A DNA stretch of 64,000 bases, from assembly GCA_020634015.1 (NCBI GenBank), contig JACKCN010000004.1, positions 333,621 through 397,620 of the forward strand, given 5' to 3'. Below the pieces are notes generated by a model that ran no database searches, was not told the origin of the DNA, and was given only the letters and a program-made list of their open reading frames with translations. Position numbers and translations under genes: made by a program. Every line of letters starts with the position of its first letter. The first letter of the stretch is position 1. The stretch is from Candidatus Delongbacteria bacterium (GTDB taxonomy: Bacteria; CAIWAD01). This document shows, piece by piece, positions 19,058 through 27,461 of this stretch.

Positions 19058-19178
19058 GGGTGTCTCCTTTGAGGCGCAGGGCAGCGACGCGGGGCTGAAG
19101 CTAACAACCGGATGGCAGGAAGGCAGCCGGAATCGCGGCAGCTGATCATCCGGGACCTCGGATGCCCCCGGAATGAAA

Positions 19179-19204
19179 CGACCCCGGGGAAAGACCCGGG
19201 GTCG
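19179..19204 (-). terminator. terminator after clpP-like gene
   Basis: A perfect ten-base stem CGACCCCGGG / CCCGGGGTCG with a six-base loop, followed on the minus strand by TTTCATT. It lies 28 bases past the clpP stop. Confidence 0.8.
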
Positions 19205-19231
19205 CGAAACATCGGTACTGACGGACGGGCG

Positions 19232-19831
19232 CTAGCCAAGCTCGGCCTGGGTCTGGATGATGCGTCCCACCAACCCATAGGCCACCGCTTCCTCGGCATT
19301 CAGCCAATGGTCGCGGTCCATGTCCAGCATCACGGTTTCCAGCGGTTTGCCGGTCTGGCGCGCCACCACACGGGCGATGCGTTCGCGTGTGCGCAGGATT
19401 TCGCGGGCCTGGATCGCGATGTCGCTGGCCTGGCCGCCTCCACCGCCCGCGGGCTGGTGAATCATGAAGCGCGTGTTGGGCAGGCAGAGCCGGCGTTCCT
19501 TGGGAGGTGCCAGAAAGATGTGCGCGCCGGCGCTGGCGACCCAGCCCGTGCCCACGGTGGTCACGGGAGCGGGCACGAAACCAATGATGTCATGAATCGC
19601 ATCGCCGGATTCCACATGACCGCCGGGCGAGGAGATCATCAAGGTGATGGGATCCGCGGAATCCTGGGAAAGCGCCAGGATCCGGCGGCAGATCGCGCGG
19701 GCCACCGAGTCGTTGATCTCCCCGAAAAGCAGCACGATACGCGACTTGAAGGAGAGTTGCTCCTCCTTCCGGTCGGCCTTCTCGCCCATGGTGGGTTTCT
19801 TCGCGTGGGCGAGACTGGACTGGAACTGCAT
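19232..19831 (-). CDS. clpP: ClpP-family serine protease subunit
   Basis: The protein has 199 residues and the ClpP fold and catalytic triad: the nucleophile Ser in GWVASAGAHI, the histidine in NTRFMIHQP, and an acidic residue in the DMDRDHWLNAEEA segment. The SSPGGHVESGDAI oxyanion-region motif and the C-terminal AVAYGLVG are also conserved. It should form the barrel-shaped peptidase that works with ClpX or ClpA ATPases, but no ATPase gene is adjacent. The N-terminus is longer than in E. coli ClpP after processing. AAGGAG lies seven bases before the chosen ATG. It could be a second, non-housekeeping ClpP paralogue. A terminator follows. Confidence 0.88.
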   Translation of the reverse strand: MQFQSSLAHAKKPTMGEKADRKEEQLSFKSRIVLLFGEINDSVARAICRRILALSQDSADPITLMISSPGGHVESGDAIHDIIGFVPAPVTTVGTGWVASAGAHIFLAPPKERRLCLPNTRFMIHQPAGGGGGQASDIAIQAREILRTRERIARVVARQTGKPLETVMLDMDRDHWLNAEEAVAYGLVGRIIQTQAELG

Positions 19832-20069
19832 GGGGGCTCTCCTTGATGGCTGGGGTCGTTGAGTCGTGAGTCAGGACGGTCGGGCGCGCGAGCAACCGGA
19901 TCTCGTCAGTGAACAGCATCGGCAGGATGCGGGCGAGAATATGCCCCGTTCGAGGGGTCCGCGCAAGCCCGCGCGCTCCGAATCGGCAGCTTGAGCTCCG
20001 CTGCTCCGCATCTTCCGACTCGCGCAGGATGTCCGACCGGCTGCCGCATGACTCACTCAGGGGCGCAGA

Positions 20070-21275
20070 TCAGCCGCAGCCACCTTTCTTCACCGCCGGG
20101 CCACTGCTCAGTTTCAGCTTGGGCACATAGCTGGCCTCGAGCGCCTCATGTCCCGCTTCGGAGGCCTCGCTGCGCGCACCCAGGGCCATGGGGAACAGTG
20201 ATTCGAGGGGAGTTCCGGGCTCCAGCTCCAGACCCGGCATGACGTGCCCGAGCCAGGCCGGAATTCCGCCCTCAAGGATGTAGGCGTTGGGCACCTTGAG
20301 TGCCGCCAGATCCTTCCAGGCCTGGGTTGCCAGACGTTCGTCGCCGTCCACCAGGATCACCACCGTGTTGGCCGGGCTGCCTTCCAGATCACGCGCCAGC
20401 CGCTCCATGCTCGCGGGACTCCTCCGGTGCGAGCGCGCCAGATGGAAGATGTTGTACTGGGCTTCAGGGCGCAGGTCCACCAGATGGAGCCGGATCTGGT
20501 CGTCGCCCATGATGTGAGCCACTTCGGCGGCTTCGAGATACACCGCACGGCCCGTCAGCAGACTGTCCTTCGAGGCGGCGACCTGGTTCCAGCGATCCTC
20601 CAGGTCCGGTTGTCCCACGGCCACCACACCCAGCGCGACCAGCACCAGCGCCGCGGCGGCCATCCGCTGACCACGGGCGGCGCGCGCGGTGCGTGTCAGG
20701 CCCGCGGCCGCTTCGATCTTCTCGGCACCCCAGAACATGAACAGCGCCATGGCCACCACGGCCAGCACCACCAGGCCCGTGCTCAGTCCCAGCCATTCGG
20801 GCAGCATGAAACGTCCCATGCTCGAGGCATGCCAGAAGCCATCGATGTCGGCCACTGTCTCACCGAAGATGAAGATGCCTCCGAACACGCCGGCCAGAAA
20901 GAACATTCCGTCGACCTTGAAAGTGGCCACCGCCACCAGCGAGGTGCCCGGGCAGAAGCCACCGATCACGAAGCCGAAACCCATGATCAGACCGCCCACG
21001 ATGCCCGGCCAGAGGAAGGTGGGGTTGACCCAGACCCGGCTGAAGTCCAGCAGGCCCAGACCGCTGGCCAGGAAGATCAGCACCATGGCCACCACGATCG
21101 CGGTGAACATCACCTTCAGCACGGTCAGTTCCTTGAAGTAGAACTGGGCCGCCAGCTTGTTGGTATCCCCGAAGCCACTCATCTCGAGCACGGCTCCAAA
21201 GCCCAGTCCGATCAGGATGTACACCAGATTGTTGATCGCCGATCCGAAGATCGACTCGAGAGGAAAGGGTGCCAT
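20070..21275 (-). CDS. YeeE/YedE sulfur transporter fused to a cysteine-less rhodanese domain
   Basis: The protein has 401 residues. Residues ~1-240 are a polytopic YeeE/YedE (PF04143) membrane domain with the conserved half-motif GFCPGTSL. Residues ~260-370 form a rhodanese-like domain (LVDLRPEAQYN, then ILVDGDERL, then ILEGGIPAWLGHV). The active-site loop reads VDGDER, so the sulfur-carrying Cys of true rhodaneses is replaced. The protein ends in KKGGCG, a free cysteine on a flexible tail. Family members transport thiosulfate or related sulfur species. It is the last gene of the octaheme cytochrome operon, 14 bases after its YeeE partner. Confidence 0.85.
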   Translation of the reverse strand: MAPFPLESIFGSAINNLVYILIGLGFGAVLEMSGFGDTNKLAAQFYFKELTVLKVMFTAIVVAMVLIFLASGLGLLDFSRVWVNPTFLWPGIVGGLIMGFGFVIGGFCPGTSLVAVATFKVDGMFFLAGVFGGIFIFGETVADIDGFWHASSMGRFMLPEWLGLSTGLVVLAVVAMALFMFWGAEKIEAAAGLTRTARAARGQRMAAAALVLVALGVVAVGQPDLEDRWNQVAASKDSLLTGRAVYLEAAEVAHIMGDDQIRLHLVDLRPEAQYNIFHLARSHRRSPASMERLARDLEGSPANTVVILVDGDERLATQAWKDLAALKVPNAYILEGGIPAWLGHVMPGLELEPGTPLESLFPMALGARSEASEAGHEALEASYVPKLKLSSGPAVKKGGCG

Positions 21276-21289
21276 GAGGCCTCCGGATG

Positions 21290-21826
21290 TCAGTTCCAGG
21301 CTTTGCGGAAGAACCAGGCCAGCAGATAGCCACCGGCGAACACGGCCAGCATGAAGGCCCAGCTGCCCACGCTGAGCACGGCTCCGCCACTGAGGGCCTG
21401 GCCCGAGGTGCAGCCCCTCGCGAAGCGGGCTCCGTAGCCCATCAGCACACCGCCCGCCAGGGCCAGCATCCAGCGTGTGCGCACGCCGATCCGCGGACCG
21501 CGGCGGGTTTCCCAGCGCAGACGGCGGTTGAGCCAGCCCGAGAGGAAACCGCCCAGCAGGGTACCCACCGTGATCCAGACGATGGAATTGTCCAGGGCGT
21601 TCTTCTCCCCCCCGGCCATGCTCAGCAGGTAGGGCGTGCGGTCCACATGGGCGGGCACGATCAGGTCCTGCACGAAGACCAGAATGCGGTTGAGGCCGCC
21701 CGATGCCCCCAGTCCTCCGCCCGTGATGTACACCGCGCCGAAGAGCACCAGGCCAAGCAGGGTGCCCCCCAGGTATGGATTCAGATAAGGACGTGGGCCG
21801 GTCCGGCCGCTGGTGGGAGCGCTCAT
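21290..21826 (-). CDS. YeeE/YedE family sulfur transport protein, partner subunit
   Basis: A 178-residue polytopic membrane protein of the YeeE/YedE family. It carries the other conserved half-motif, ARFARGCTSGQALSGG, with the transport-linked cysteine. In one-piece thiosulfate transporters both half-motifs occur in one chain; here they are split over two adjacent genes. The start overlaps the end of the cytochrome b561 fusion gene by four bases, indicating translational coupling. A role in moving thiosulfate or sulfite linked to the octaheme reductase is inferred from context. Confidence 0.85.
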   Translation of the reverse strand: MSAPTSGRTGPRPYLNPYLGGTLLGLVLFGAVYITGGGLGASGGLNRILVFVQDLIVPAHVDRTPYLLSMAGGEKNALDNSIVWITVGTLLGGFLSGWLNRRLRWETRRGPRIGVRTRWMLALAGGVLMGYGARFARGCTSGQALSGGAVLSVGSWAFMLAVFAGGYLLAWFFRKAWN

Positions 21827-24384
21827 CGTGCTGTCTCCGTCGGGTTGTGTGTCGGAATCCGTTCGTAGCCGCTGATCATCGCGCGCAGGTTGGCCGTGGG
21901 CGTGTGACCGGTGGTGGTCAGATAGATGTGCATGATCAGGAAGGACGCGAAGAACCAGGCTCCCAGAGAATGCGCGGGCACCAGCATCGGCAGTCCGCCC
22001 AGCCGGGCTTCCAGTCCGGGCCAGTGCTGGGCGCCCCAGATCAGCACGCCGCTGAGCACCTGGAAGGGCAGCAGCAGGTTCAATATGATCAGGTAGGCGA
22101 TCTTCTGCAGCGGGTTCAGCTTCTGTCCGCGGGACTTCTCGAAGGGATGTGGCTCGCCCTTGAAGATGCCCTGCACGTAGAACAGCAGTTGCGTGATCGC
22201 CCCCGCGAAGAACCCGCGCGGTTCGGGCAGATACTGGCGCACACTGCCCCCGGCCACGTGGTAGAACAGCGAGAAGAAGGCGTTGACCAGCAGCACGAAC
22301 CCCAGGATGTTGTGCACCTGCACGGCGCTCCGGAACCCGCTGAAGGCAAAGAGTTCGGGCGCATGGATCGTGAGTCCCGTGGCGATCAGTCCGATGATCG
22401 CCAGGGCCTGCAGCCAGTGCCAGAAGCGTTCGTAGCTCGTGTACATGTAGGTCTTGCCCCAGGGTCCGTGCTCGTGGGACAGGCGACGGCTCGCCAGGAC
22501 ACGCAGGGTGCCGTGGATCGTGATCAGCAGCAGCACGCCCAGCAGGGAAGCCAGCCCCACGATCTTGATCCAGGGCGCCTTGTCGTGGCCCAGGATGTAC
22601 AGACGTCCCGATCGGGGTGCGGACCGGAAGGCCGCCGTGGTCCCGTGTGACACCAGCTCGCCTTCGGCGAAGATGCCCAGCTCATCCAGGCCCTCGGCGA
22701 AGTGAGGCCCATCGGCCCCGGGGCGCAGGCTGCCCAGGGTGGCCTCGCCGAAAACCCGCGACTCCCGGGCATGGCATTCCTGACAATCCTTGCGTGCATA
22801 TGCCAGGCCGGTCACCCCGTGGCTCAGGGCCCAGGGGCGGATCTCGCCGCGGATCGTGGCCTGCGCGAAGCCATCCGCTTCCAGACGGGCGGACACGAGG
22901 CGGGTGACCGCGGCGTCTTCCAGCACGCATTCGCTGCTGTCCAGACCGCCATCATGGTTGGCGTCCAGCAGTTCCAGCAGACCCGGAAGCCATTGACCAT
23001 CGGGGCGCAGAGCCCGGTCCAGGGCGGGCAGCGGCACGGGCCGTTCGCCCCCGGGCGACTGCCAGGTCCAGTACCAGCTGGTGACCAGATTGAACGGCGC
23101 CAGACGGCGACGTCCGTCCACGTCCTGGCGGGGCAGCAACACGGGAGTGCTGCCCGTGATCAGAGTGCCCAGCGAGCGTGGGTCGCCCTCGGCCCCGCGG
23201 TACTCCAACCGGGGGCTGTGATCCGTGCCGGGCAGGGTCCAGTCCACGGCTTCCAGCGAGGCGGTGGGTGCCCGGGGGATGTGGCAGGCTTCGCAACTGA
23301 GCGCGTTGAAGTGGGTCAGCTTGAAAGGCAGCCAGTCGTGCACGGCTTCGGCATCGTGGCAGGATTCGCAGCGACGCATGGAATTGTCCTGGGCGCTGGC
23401 ACCACCGAAGGCGCTGGCGTGTCCGCGGGCGAACTGGTGCGACGGCGCACGCAGATACTCGCCCATGTCCAGGCGCCGGGCCTCGAATCGCAGATGCGCG
23501 GGCCGGGTCTCGCCGCTTTCGGCGAAGTACACCGGGTTGTTCAGCGAATGATGACAATCCACGCACTCCAGCGCTCGCTCAGCGTGAATGTCCCACGCCC
23601 GGCGCTGGGTGTCCTTGTCCTTGAGGTTCAGGCCACTGGCCAGCAGTTTCTGGGGCGAGAAGATCTCGCCGCTGAACAGGGTCTGGCGCAGGGCGGGGTC
23701 ACGATAGTCGGTGAAGACGGGAGTCGCCAGATCGCTGCCTGCCAACCCGTGACACAGGCCGCAGTTTTCGGTGGACGGGTCCTGGATCGGCAGGCGCGCC
23801 ATCACCACGCGCCCGTCGGCGGCAAAGGCACTGGCGTTCCAGGCCCAGCTGCCATCGGGGCGACTCGTTGCCAGGCCCGTGCCGGCCAATGTCGCCGTGG
23901 GGGCCCAGACACCCAGTCCCTGCTGGATGCTGCGAATCCGCGCCGCATTGTCCGGATCGGGCAGGTGACACAGAAAGCAGTTCATCTCGCCACTGCCTGC
24001 AGCCAACAGGCTGGCCGGGCCACCCCCCACGTGACGCGCTCCGGAACTGCGCACCCAGAATTCCAGCGAAGCAGGCCCCGCGGGATCCGCGTCGCGCAGC
24101 CCTCCATCATACAGCAGGGGGTAGGGCAGCCCCGGGCCGGCCGTGCTCATCTCGCCGAACCCGGCACTCACGTGGTAACTGTGCCCGGCGATCACGCCCG
24201 TATCGTGGCACTCGCCACAGCTGACCATGGTGGACAGCGGCTGGCCGCTCTGCAGCACGTTGCGCCCCTGGGCATCCTTGAGCAAGATCGGCGGATGCAG
24301 ACTGTCGCGACGGGCGGCCGTCACGTTCTGGCTCACCAGCGACAGGCTGAGGGCCACCAGCAGCACGCGTGGCATGGTGTTCAT
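21823..24384 (-). CDS. seven-heme cytochrome c fused to a cytochrome b561-type membrane domain
   Basis: A 853-residue exported protein (signal MNTMPRVLLVALSLSLVSQ). The periplasmic part (~1-610) holds seven CxxCH motifs: CGECH, CFLCH, CGLCH, CVDCH, CESCH, CEACH and CQECH. The C-terminal ~230 residues have about four to five membrane helices with histidines placed as in the cytochrome b561 / thiosulfate-reductase cytochrome b family (ERFWHWLQALAIIGLIATG, VQVHNILGFVLLVNAFF, PAHSLGAWFFASFLIMHIY). It would take electrons from quinol and pass them through the hemes to the octaheme enzyme. AAGGGGG precedes the ATG. It overlaps both neighbours by four bases. Confidence 0.88.
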   Translation of the reverse strand: MNTMPRVLLVALSLSLVSQNVTAARRDSLHPPILLKDAQGRNVLQSGQPLSTMVSCGECHDTGVIAGHSYHVSAGFGEMSTAGPGLPYPLLYDGGLRDADPAGPASLEFWVRSSGARHVGGGPASLLAAGSGEMNCFLCHLPDPDNAARIRSIQQGLGVWAPTATLAGTGLATSRPDGSWAWNASAFAADGRVVMARLPIQDPSTENCGLCHGLAGSDLATPVFTDYRDPALRQTLFSGEIFSPQKLLASGLNLKDKDTQRRAWDIHAERALECVDCHHSLNNPVYFAESGETRPAHLRFEARRLDMGEYLRAPSHQFARGHASAFGGASAQDNSMRRCESCHDAEAVHDWLPFKLTHFNALSCEACHIPRAPTASLEAVDWTLPGTDHSPRLEYRGAEGDPRSLGTLITGSTPVLLPRQDVDGRRRLAPFNLVTSWYWTWQSPGGERPVPLPALDRALRPDGQWLPGLLELLDANHDGGLDSSECVLEDAAVTRLVSARLEADGFAQATIRGEIRPWALSHGVTGLAYARKDCQECHARESRVFGEATLGSLRPGADGPHFAEGLDELGIFAEGELVSHGTTAAFRSAPRSGRLYILGHDKAPWIKIVGLASLLGVLLLITIHGTLRVLASRRLSHEHGPWGKTYMYTSYERFWHWLQALAIIGLIATGLTIHAPELFAFSGFRSAVQVHNILGFVLLVNAFFSLFYHVAGGSVRQYLPEPRGFFAGAITQLLFYVQGIFKGEPHPFEKSRGQKLNPLQKIAYLIILNLLLPFQVLSGVLIWGAQHWPGLEARLGGLPMLVPAHSLGAWFFASFLIMHIYLTTTGHTPTANLRAMISGYERIPTHNPTETAR

Positions 24385-25832
24385 TTCTGCCCCCTTTCCG
24401 AGCGTGCCGGTCGGCTGCCGTAATGGATTGGATCCCCGGCATAGCCCAGCGCGATCCAGTCCAGCCGTCCCTGACCGTGTTCCGCGTGGCACTCGACACA
24501 CTGCAGGGCCTTCTCCCGGGACGCCACCATGTGGGTGGTGGGCCAGTACATGCGCGTATTGGCGAAGCCGAAGTGTCCGCTGTAGGGCTGATTGACCGCC
24601 TGCATGCCCAGACGCGCGGCCTGGTCCCAGTCGAATTCCGTCCAGTACCCGCCCTCGCCGTAGGTCTTGGGCTGAATCAGGGTGTTGTATTCCGTGTCAT
24701 AGATCTGCTTGGCCAGATGCACCTTGAAGGGCCAGATCCGGGCGCTGGGGTCCTCGATGCTGCCCAGCGGACGTGACACATCCGTGGTGTCGGTGGGGTC
24801 CATGGTGTCGCCCAGCACGTAGTGATCGCCCTTGCCGTTGTACCAGGCATATTGCGGGCGCAGGTGGCGCTCGTAGACGAAACTGCCCTTGATCTTGAGG
24901 TATTCATGGGGGTTCTGGGGCAGGTCCTGCCCCGCGGTGGACCAGTCCCAATTGGTCTTGGTGGCGGTCTTGAGCGCCTCGTAGGGAATGTGGCAGGTCT
25001 GGCAGGCCACCGTTGGCAGATGAGCCGTGATCCGCTGGTCCTTGTGCAGGCCCGTGTCATGGCAATCTGTGCAGGCCACCTGGTTGGCACCATCCACGCT
25101 CACCGAGATCGCGCGGCCCCCGATTTCGTGGTCCTTCGTCCGGTGACAGTCCACACACTGGAAGTCATGGCTGCCCATGTGCACGTCCAGTGACTCATCG
25201 GGATAGTAGAGGCTCTCGTCCAGATCACCGTGTTTCACCGCGTTGCCGCCGCCCCCTCTGAAATGGCAACTCCCGCAGGTGGTGCGCGAGGGCCGGGTCA
25301 CGCTGCGTGCGGCCGCCAGCAGGTCCACACCCTCGGCGGGCAGCCCGCCCTTGCCCTTGGCGTACTGGCCGCTGCCGTCGTGACAGGCCAGGCAGTCCAC
25401 GTGATCCTGGGCCGTGAAGTCAAAGGTCTGGTCCACCCAGCCGTAGCCGGCGTGGCATGTGGTGCAGGCGGGCCAGTTGCCCGTGATGCCGATGCAGAAA
25501 TTGTTGAGGGCATTCTTCTTGCCCAGCACCACAGGTTCGCTGCGCCCCGGCAAGAGCGAGGGCGGACTCTCCCAGGTCCAGTGGGCCGTGTGCATCACCT
25601 GGTTGGCCGCATCCGGGTGGCAGACCAGACAGGCTTCGGTCACCGCCGGTCCGTCGGCAAAACTGCCCGAGAGCAGATCGCGGTGATCGGTATGGGTGGC
25701 CACGGTGGGCATCTGGCGCCAGGGGTCATCCCGATCGACGTGTGCCGCGGGAAAGAAGAGCCAGAGTGGAACCAGAATCGCGGTCAGAACCGCAAGGATC
25801 TGAACCAGATAGGAGCGTCGCCAATGAAGCAT
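24381..25832 (-). CDS. octaheme cytochrome c, tetrathionate reductase (OTR) family
   Basis: The protein has 483 residues with an N-terminal membrane anchor or signal (YLVQILAVLTAILVPLWLFF). Eight CxxCH motifs are present: CLVCH, CTTCH, CLACH, CGSCH, CVDCH, CTDCH, CQTCH and CVECH. The segment LGKKNALNNFCIGITGNW, with conserved lysines just before the second heme motif, matches the region supplying the lysine ligand of the active-site heme in octaheme tetrathionate reductases. Those enzymes reduce tetrathionate, and also nitrite or hydroxylamine in vitro. It is the first gene of a four-gene unit with four-base overlaps, and an FNR-like box lies ~110 bases upstream. The exact substrate is not provable from sequence. 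Confidence 0.85.
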   Translation of the reverse strand: MLHWRRSYLVQILAVLTAILVPLWLFFPAAHVDRDDPWRQMPTVATHTDHRDLLSGSFADGPAVTEACLVCHPDAANQVMHTAHWTWESPPSLLPGRSEPVVLGKKNALNNFCIGITGNWPACTTCHAGYGWVDQTFDFTAQDHVDCLACHDGSGQYAKGKGGLPAEGVDLLAAARSVTRPSRTTCGSCHFRGGGGNAVKHGDLDESLYYPDESLDVHMGSHDFQCVDCHRTKDHEIGGRAISVSVDGANQVACTDCHDTGLHKDQRITAHLPTVACQTCHIPYEALKTATKTNWDWSTAGQDLPQNPHEYLKIKGSFVYERHLRPQYAWYNGKGDHYVLGDTMDPTDTTDVSRPLGSIEDPSARIWPFKVHLAKQIYDTEYNTLIQPKTYGEGGYWTEFDWDQAARLGMQAVNQPYSGHFGFANTRMYWPTTHMVASREKALQCVECHAEHGQGRLDWIALGYAGDPIHYGSRPARSERGQK

Positions 25833-25942
25833 GAGTCAATCCCGGCCTTCGCGCGCGTTTCCGGTTGACCTTCGACCGGAACTGCCTGATACAAGGCGCC
25901 GCGAGCACGGGCATCAAATAACCGATTAGTCATATGGTATTC

Positions 25943-25956
25943 TTGATCCAGATCAG
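25943..25956. promoter_or_regulatory. FNR/CRP-family binding site upstream of the octaheme operon
   Basis: TTGATCCAGATCAG matches nine of ten positions of the FNR/ANR palindrome TTGAT-N4-ATCAA. It is 110 bases upstream of the octaheme cytochrome start, with an AT-rich -10-like TTATTT (minus strand, 25916-25921) at a distance that suits a class II activator site. Anaerobic induction is inferred. Confidence 0.6.
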
Positions 25957-26078
25957 GAAAGAGGGGCGGGCGGGAGGAATTGTCAAGAAATTCTGCAGGA
26001 TCTCCCATCTCCTGCGCGGAGCGCACGAGGACCGGGCATGCTGACGCAGCTGAGGGCTGCCAGCTCAGCCCGGGCTGC

Positions 26079-26576
26079 TCAGGCCGTGCGCTCCACTTCC
26101 GCCTGAAGATGGTCCAGCCCGGTGGTCAGGGCCTTCTCCAGAACCGAGCGCAGGGTGCCCGGCAGCAGCCAGGCCAGAGGGCCGGTGAAGACTTCTTCGG
26201 TGATCACGCGGGTGCCCGTTCCTTCGGCCACGAATTCCCAGCTGTGGTGGGCCCTGATTCCGAAGGCCTGCCCGCTCCAGGCGATGCGCGCGGGAGCCGT
26301 GACCTCGCTCAGCACCGAATGGATCTGCATGCCGCCTCCATTCCAGTCGAAGGCTGAACCTGCCTGCAGCGGACCATGCAGAATCAGTGACCGCACATCG
26401 GGATTCCAGCGGGACCAGTTGGCCAGATCGGACTGCACGGCCCAGACCCTTTCCGGCGAGGCGGCCAGCAGGCGCTCGACACGTGCCGCCACGGGAGCCG
26501 AACGGTCGCGGAACAGGACCCAGCCCAGGAAGCCCACACAGGCCAGTACGAGGGCGCTCGACAAGAACAGAAACAT
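26079..26576 (-). CDS. membrane-anchored SRPBCC (START-like) protein
   Basis: The protein has 165 residues: one N-terminal hydrophobic helix (MFLFLSSALVLACVGFLGWV), then a SRPBCC/polyketide-cyclase-like domain recognisable by PERVWAVQSDLANWSRWNPDV at its start, IAWSGQA in the middle and the C-terminal helix LEKALTTGLDHLQAEVERTA. These domains bind small hydrophobic ligands; no ligand can be named. GGAGAG precedes the ATG. It lies between divergent and unrelated genes and is probably transcribed with the DinB-like gene upstream, 34 bases away. Confidence 0.8.
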   Translation of the reverse strand: MFLFLSSALVLACVGFLGWVLFRDRSAPVAARVERLLAASPERVWAVQSDLANWSRWNPDVRSLILHGPLQAGSAFDWNGGGMQIHSVLSEVTAPARIAWSGQAFGIRAHHSWEFVAEGTGTRVITEEVFTGPLAWLLPGTLRSVLEKALTTGLDHLQAEVERTA

Positions 26577-26610
26577 GGTCTCTCCGGGGTTGGCGGCCAG
26601 ACACCGCAGA

Positions 26611-27111
26611 TCAGAGTGACGGCAACTCGTTGGCCAGAGGAAAATCCAGCCCGTTGACCGGCTGGCCCAGCAGACGGCAGAGCGCCGTGCATTGCCCCTG
26701 ATGCTGGTACAGATGAGTCACGAGACGTCCGATGATCCGGGCCGGCACCAGCGAGCGCTCCTGGTTGGGCCAGCAGAGCAGCGTTCTGGGCGTGTTCAGT
26801 TCCTGCTCGCTGGCCCGGTTCAGGTAGTCCAGCGTGCGCCCGGCCACCTGCTGGCGGTAGGCATCGAGTTCGGGAATGCTGGCCAGAGGCGGCTCTTCAC
26901 CGTTGACATCCATGCGGCCATGGATCACGCCCACCCAGTATTCTTCCGCGGAAATGCAGTGCTGGAACTGCTCGCGCAGACTGGAGACCCCGAATCCCGC
27001 GAATTCCCGCGCCAGTTCTTCCTGGCTGAACCGGCTGCAATGCGCGTACAGTGCCTGCAGACTCCAATGGGCGCGCGTGTGCAGGTCGATCAGGGCGGCG
27101 GATGTGTACAT
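26611..27111 (-). CDS. DinB-like four-helix protein
   Basis: A 166-residue DinB/YfiT-superfamily protein. The spaced metal-type histidines are visible: one in the first helix (IDLHTRAHW), one in FQHCISAEEYW and the pair in VTHLYQHQGQ. Family members are metal-binding four-helix bundles, often thiol transferases or of unknown role. The terminal LGQPVNGLDFP is typical. It lies upstream of the SRPBCC gene on the same strand. A second, more divergent DinB-superfamily member lies at 27462, separated by a MITE-like insertion. Confidence 0.8.
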   Translation of the reverse strand: MYTSAALIDLHTRAHWSLQALYAHCSRFSQEELAREFAGFGVSSLREQFQHCISAEEYWVGVIHGRMDVNGEEPPLASIPELDAYRQQVAGRTLDYLNRASEQELNTPRTLLCWPNQERSLVPARIIGRLVTHLYQHQGQCTALCRLLGQPVNGLDFPLANELPSL

Positions 27112-27227
27112 GGGATCTCCTGTGTTCGAACTCGGTCCTCAAGACTCCCGGGGGCCCCGGCCGATTGCCGTGGCGGGACTCCCGCGCGCCGCATGTGTGC
27201 CGACCGGAGCGGCCCACTCCCGACTAG

Positions 27228-27461
27228 GGCCTGTTCACACGGCACCATTTGCCGCGTTGCATGGCGAATTCCGGACAGTTCAGGAGGTTCGTGATTGGAA
27301 GTATGCGCCGGAAATCGCCACGCAATCCTGCGGACCGGGCCCACCCGTGCCCAGGCCCGCGTTGCCCTTCACTTATGTAGCGCTGCTACACCGCGTTCAG
27401 GGCGCCTTGGCCTGAACCCGGGTGATCTCCGGCGCGACAACTGCCGCAGTGTGAACAGGCC
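27228..27461. mobile_element. 234-bp MITE-like element with CTAG target duplication (IS5-like ends)
   Basis: Perfect 13-base terminal inverted repeats GGCCTGTTCACAC (27228-27240) and GTGTGAACAGGCC (27449-27461) continue imperfectly inward for about another 16 bases. The element is flanked by direct CTAG repeats at 27224-27227 and 27462-27465, the YTAR-type four-base target duplication of IS5-group transposases. There is no coding capacity inside. The right-hand CTAG contains the TAG stop codon of the neighbouring minus-strand gene. Confidence 0.8.

Noticed and set aside
16970..19072. 700-codon plus-strand frame opposite the GH57 enzyme
   Set aside because: Antisense shadow; GH57 motifs and the signal peptide are on the minus strand.
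22702..24423. 573-codon plus-strand frame opposite the seven-heme cytochrome
   Set aside because: Antisense of a gene with seven CxxCH motifs; no start signals.
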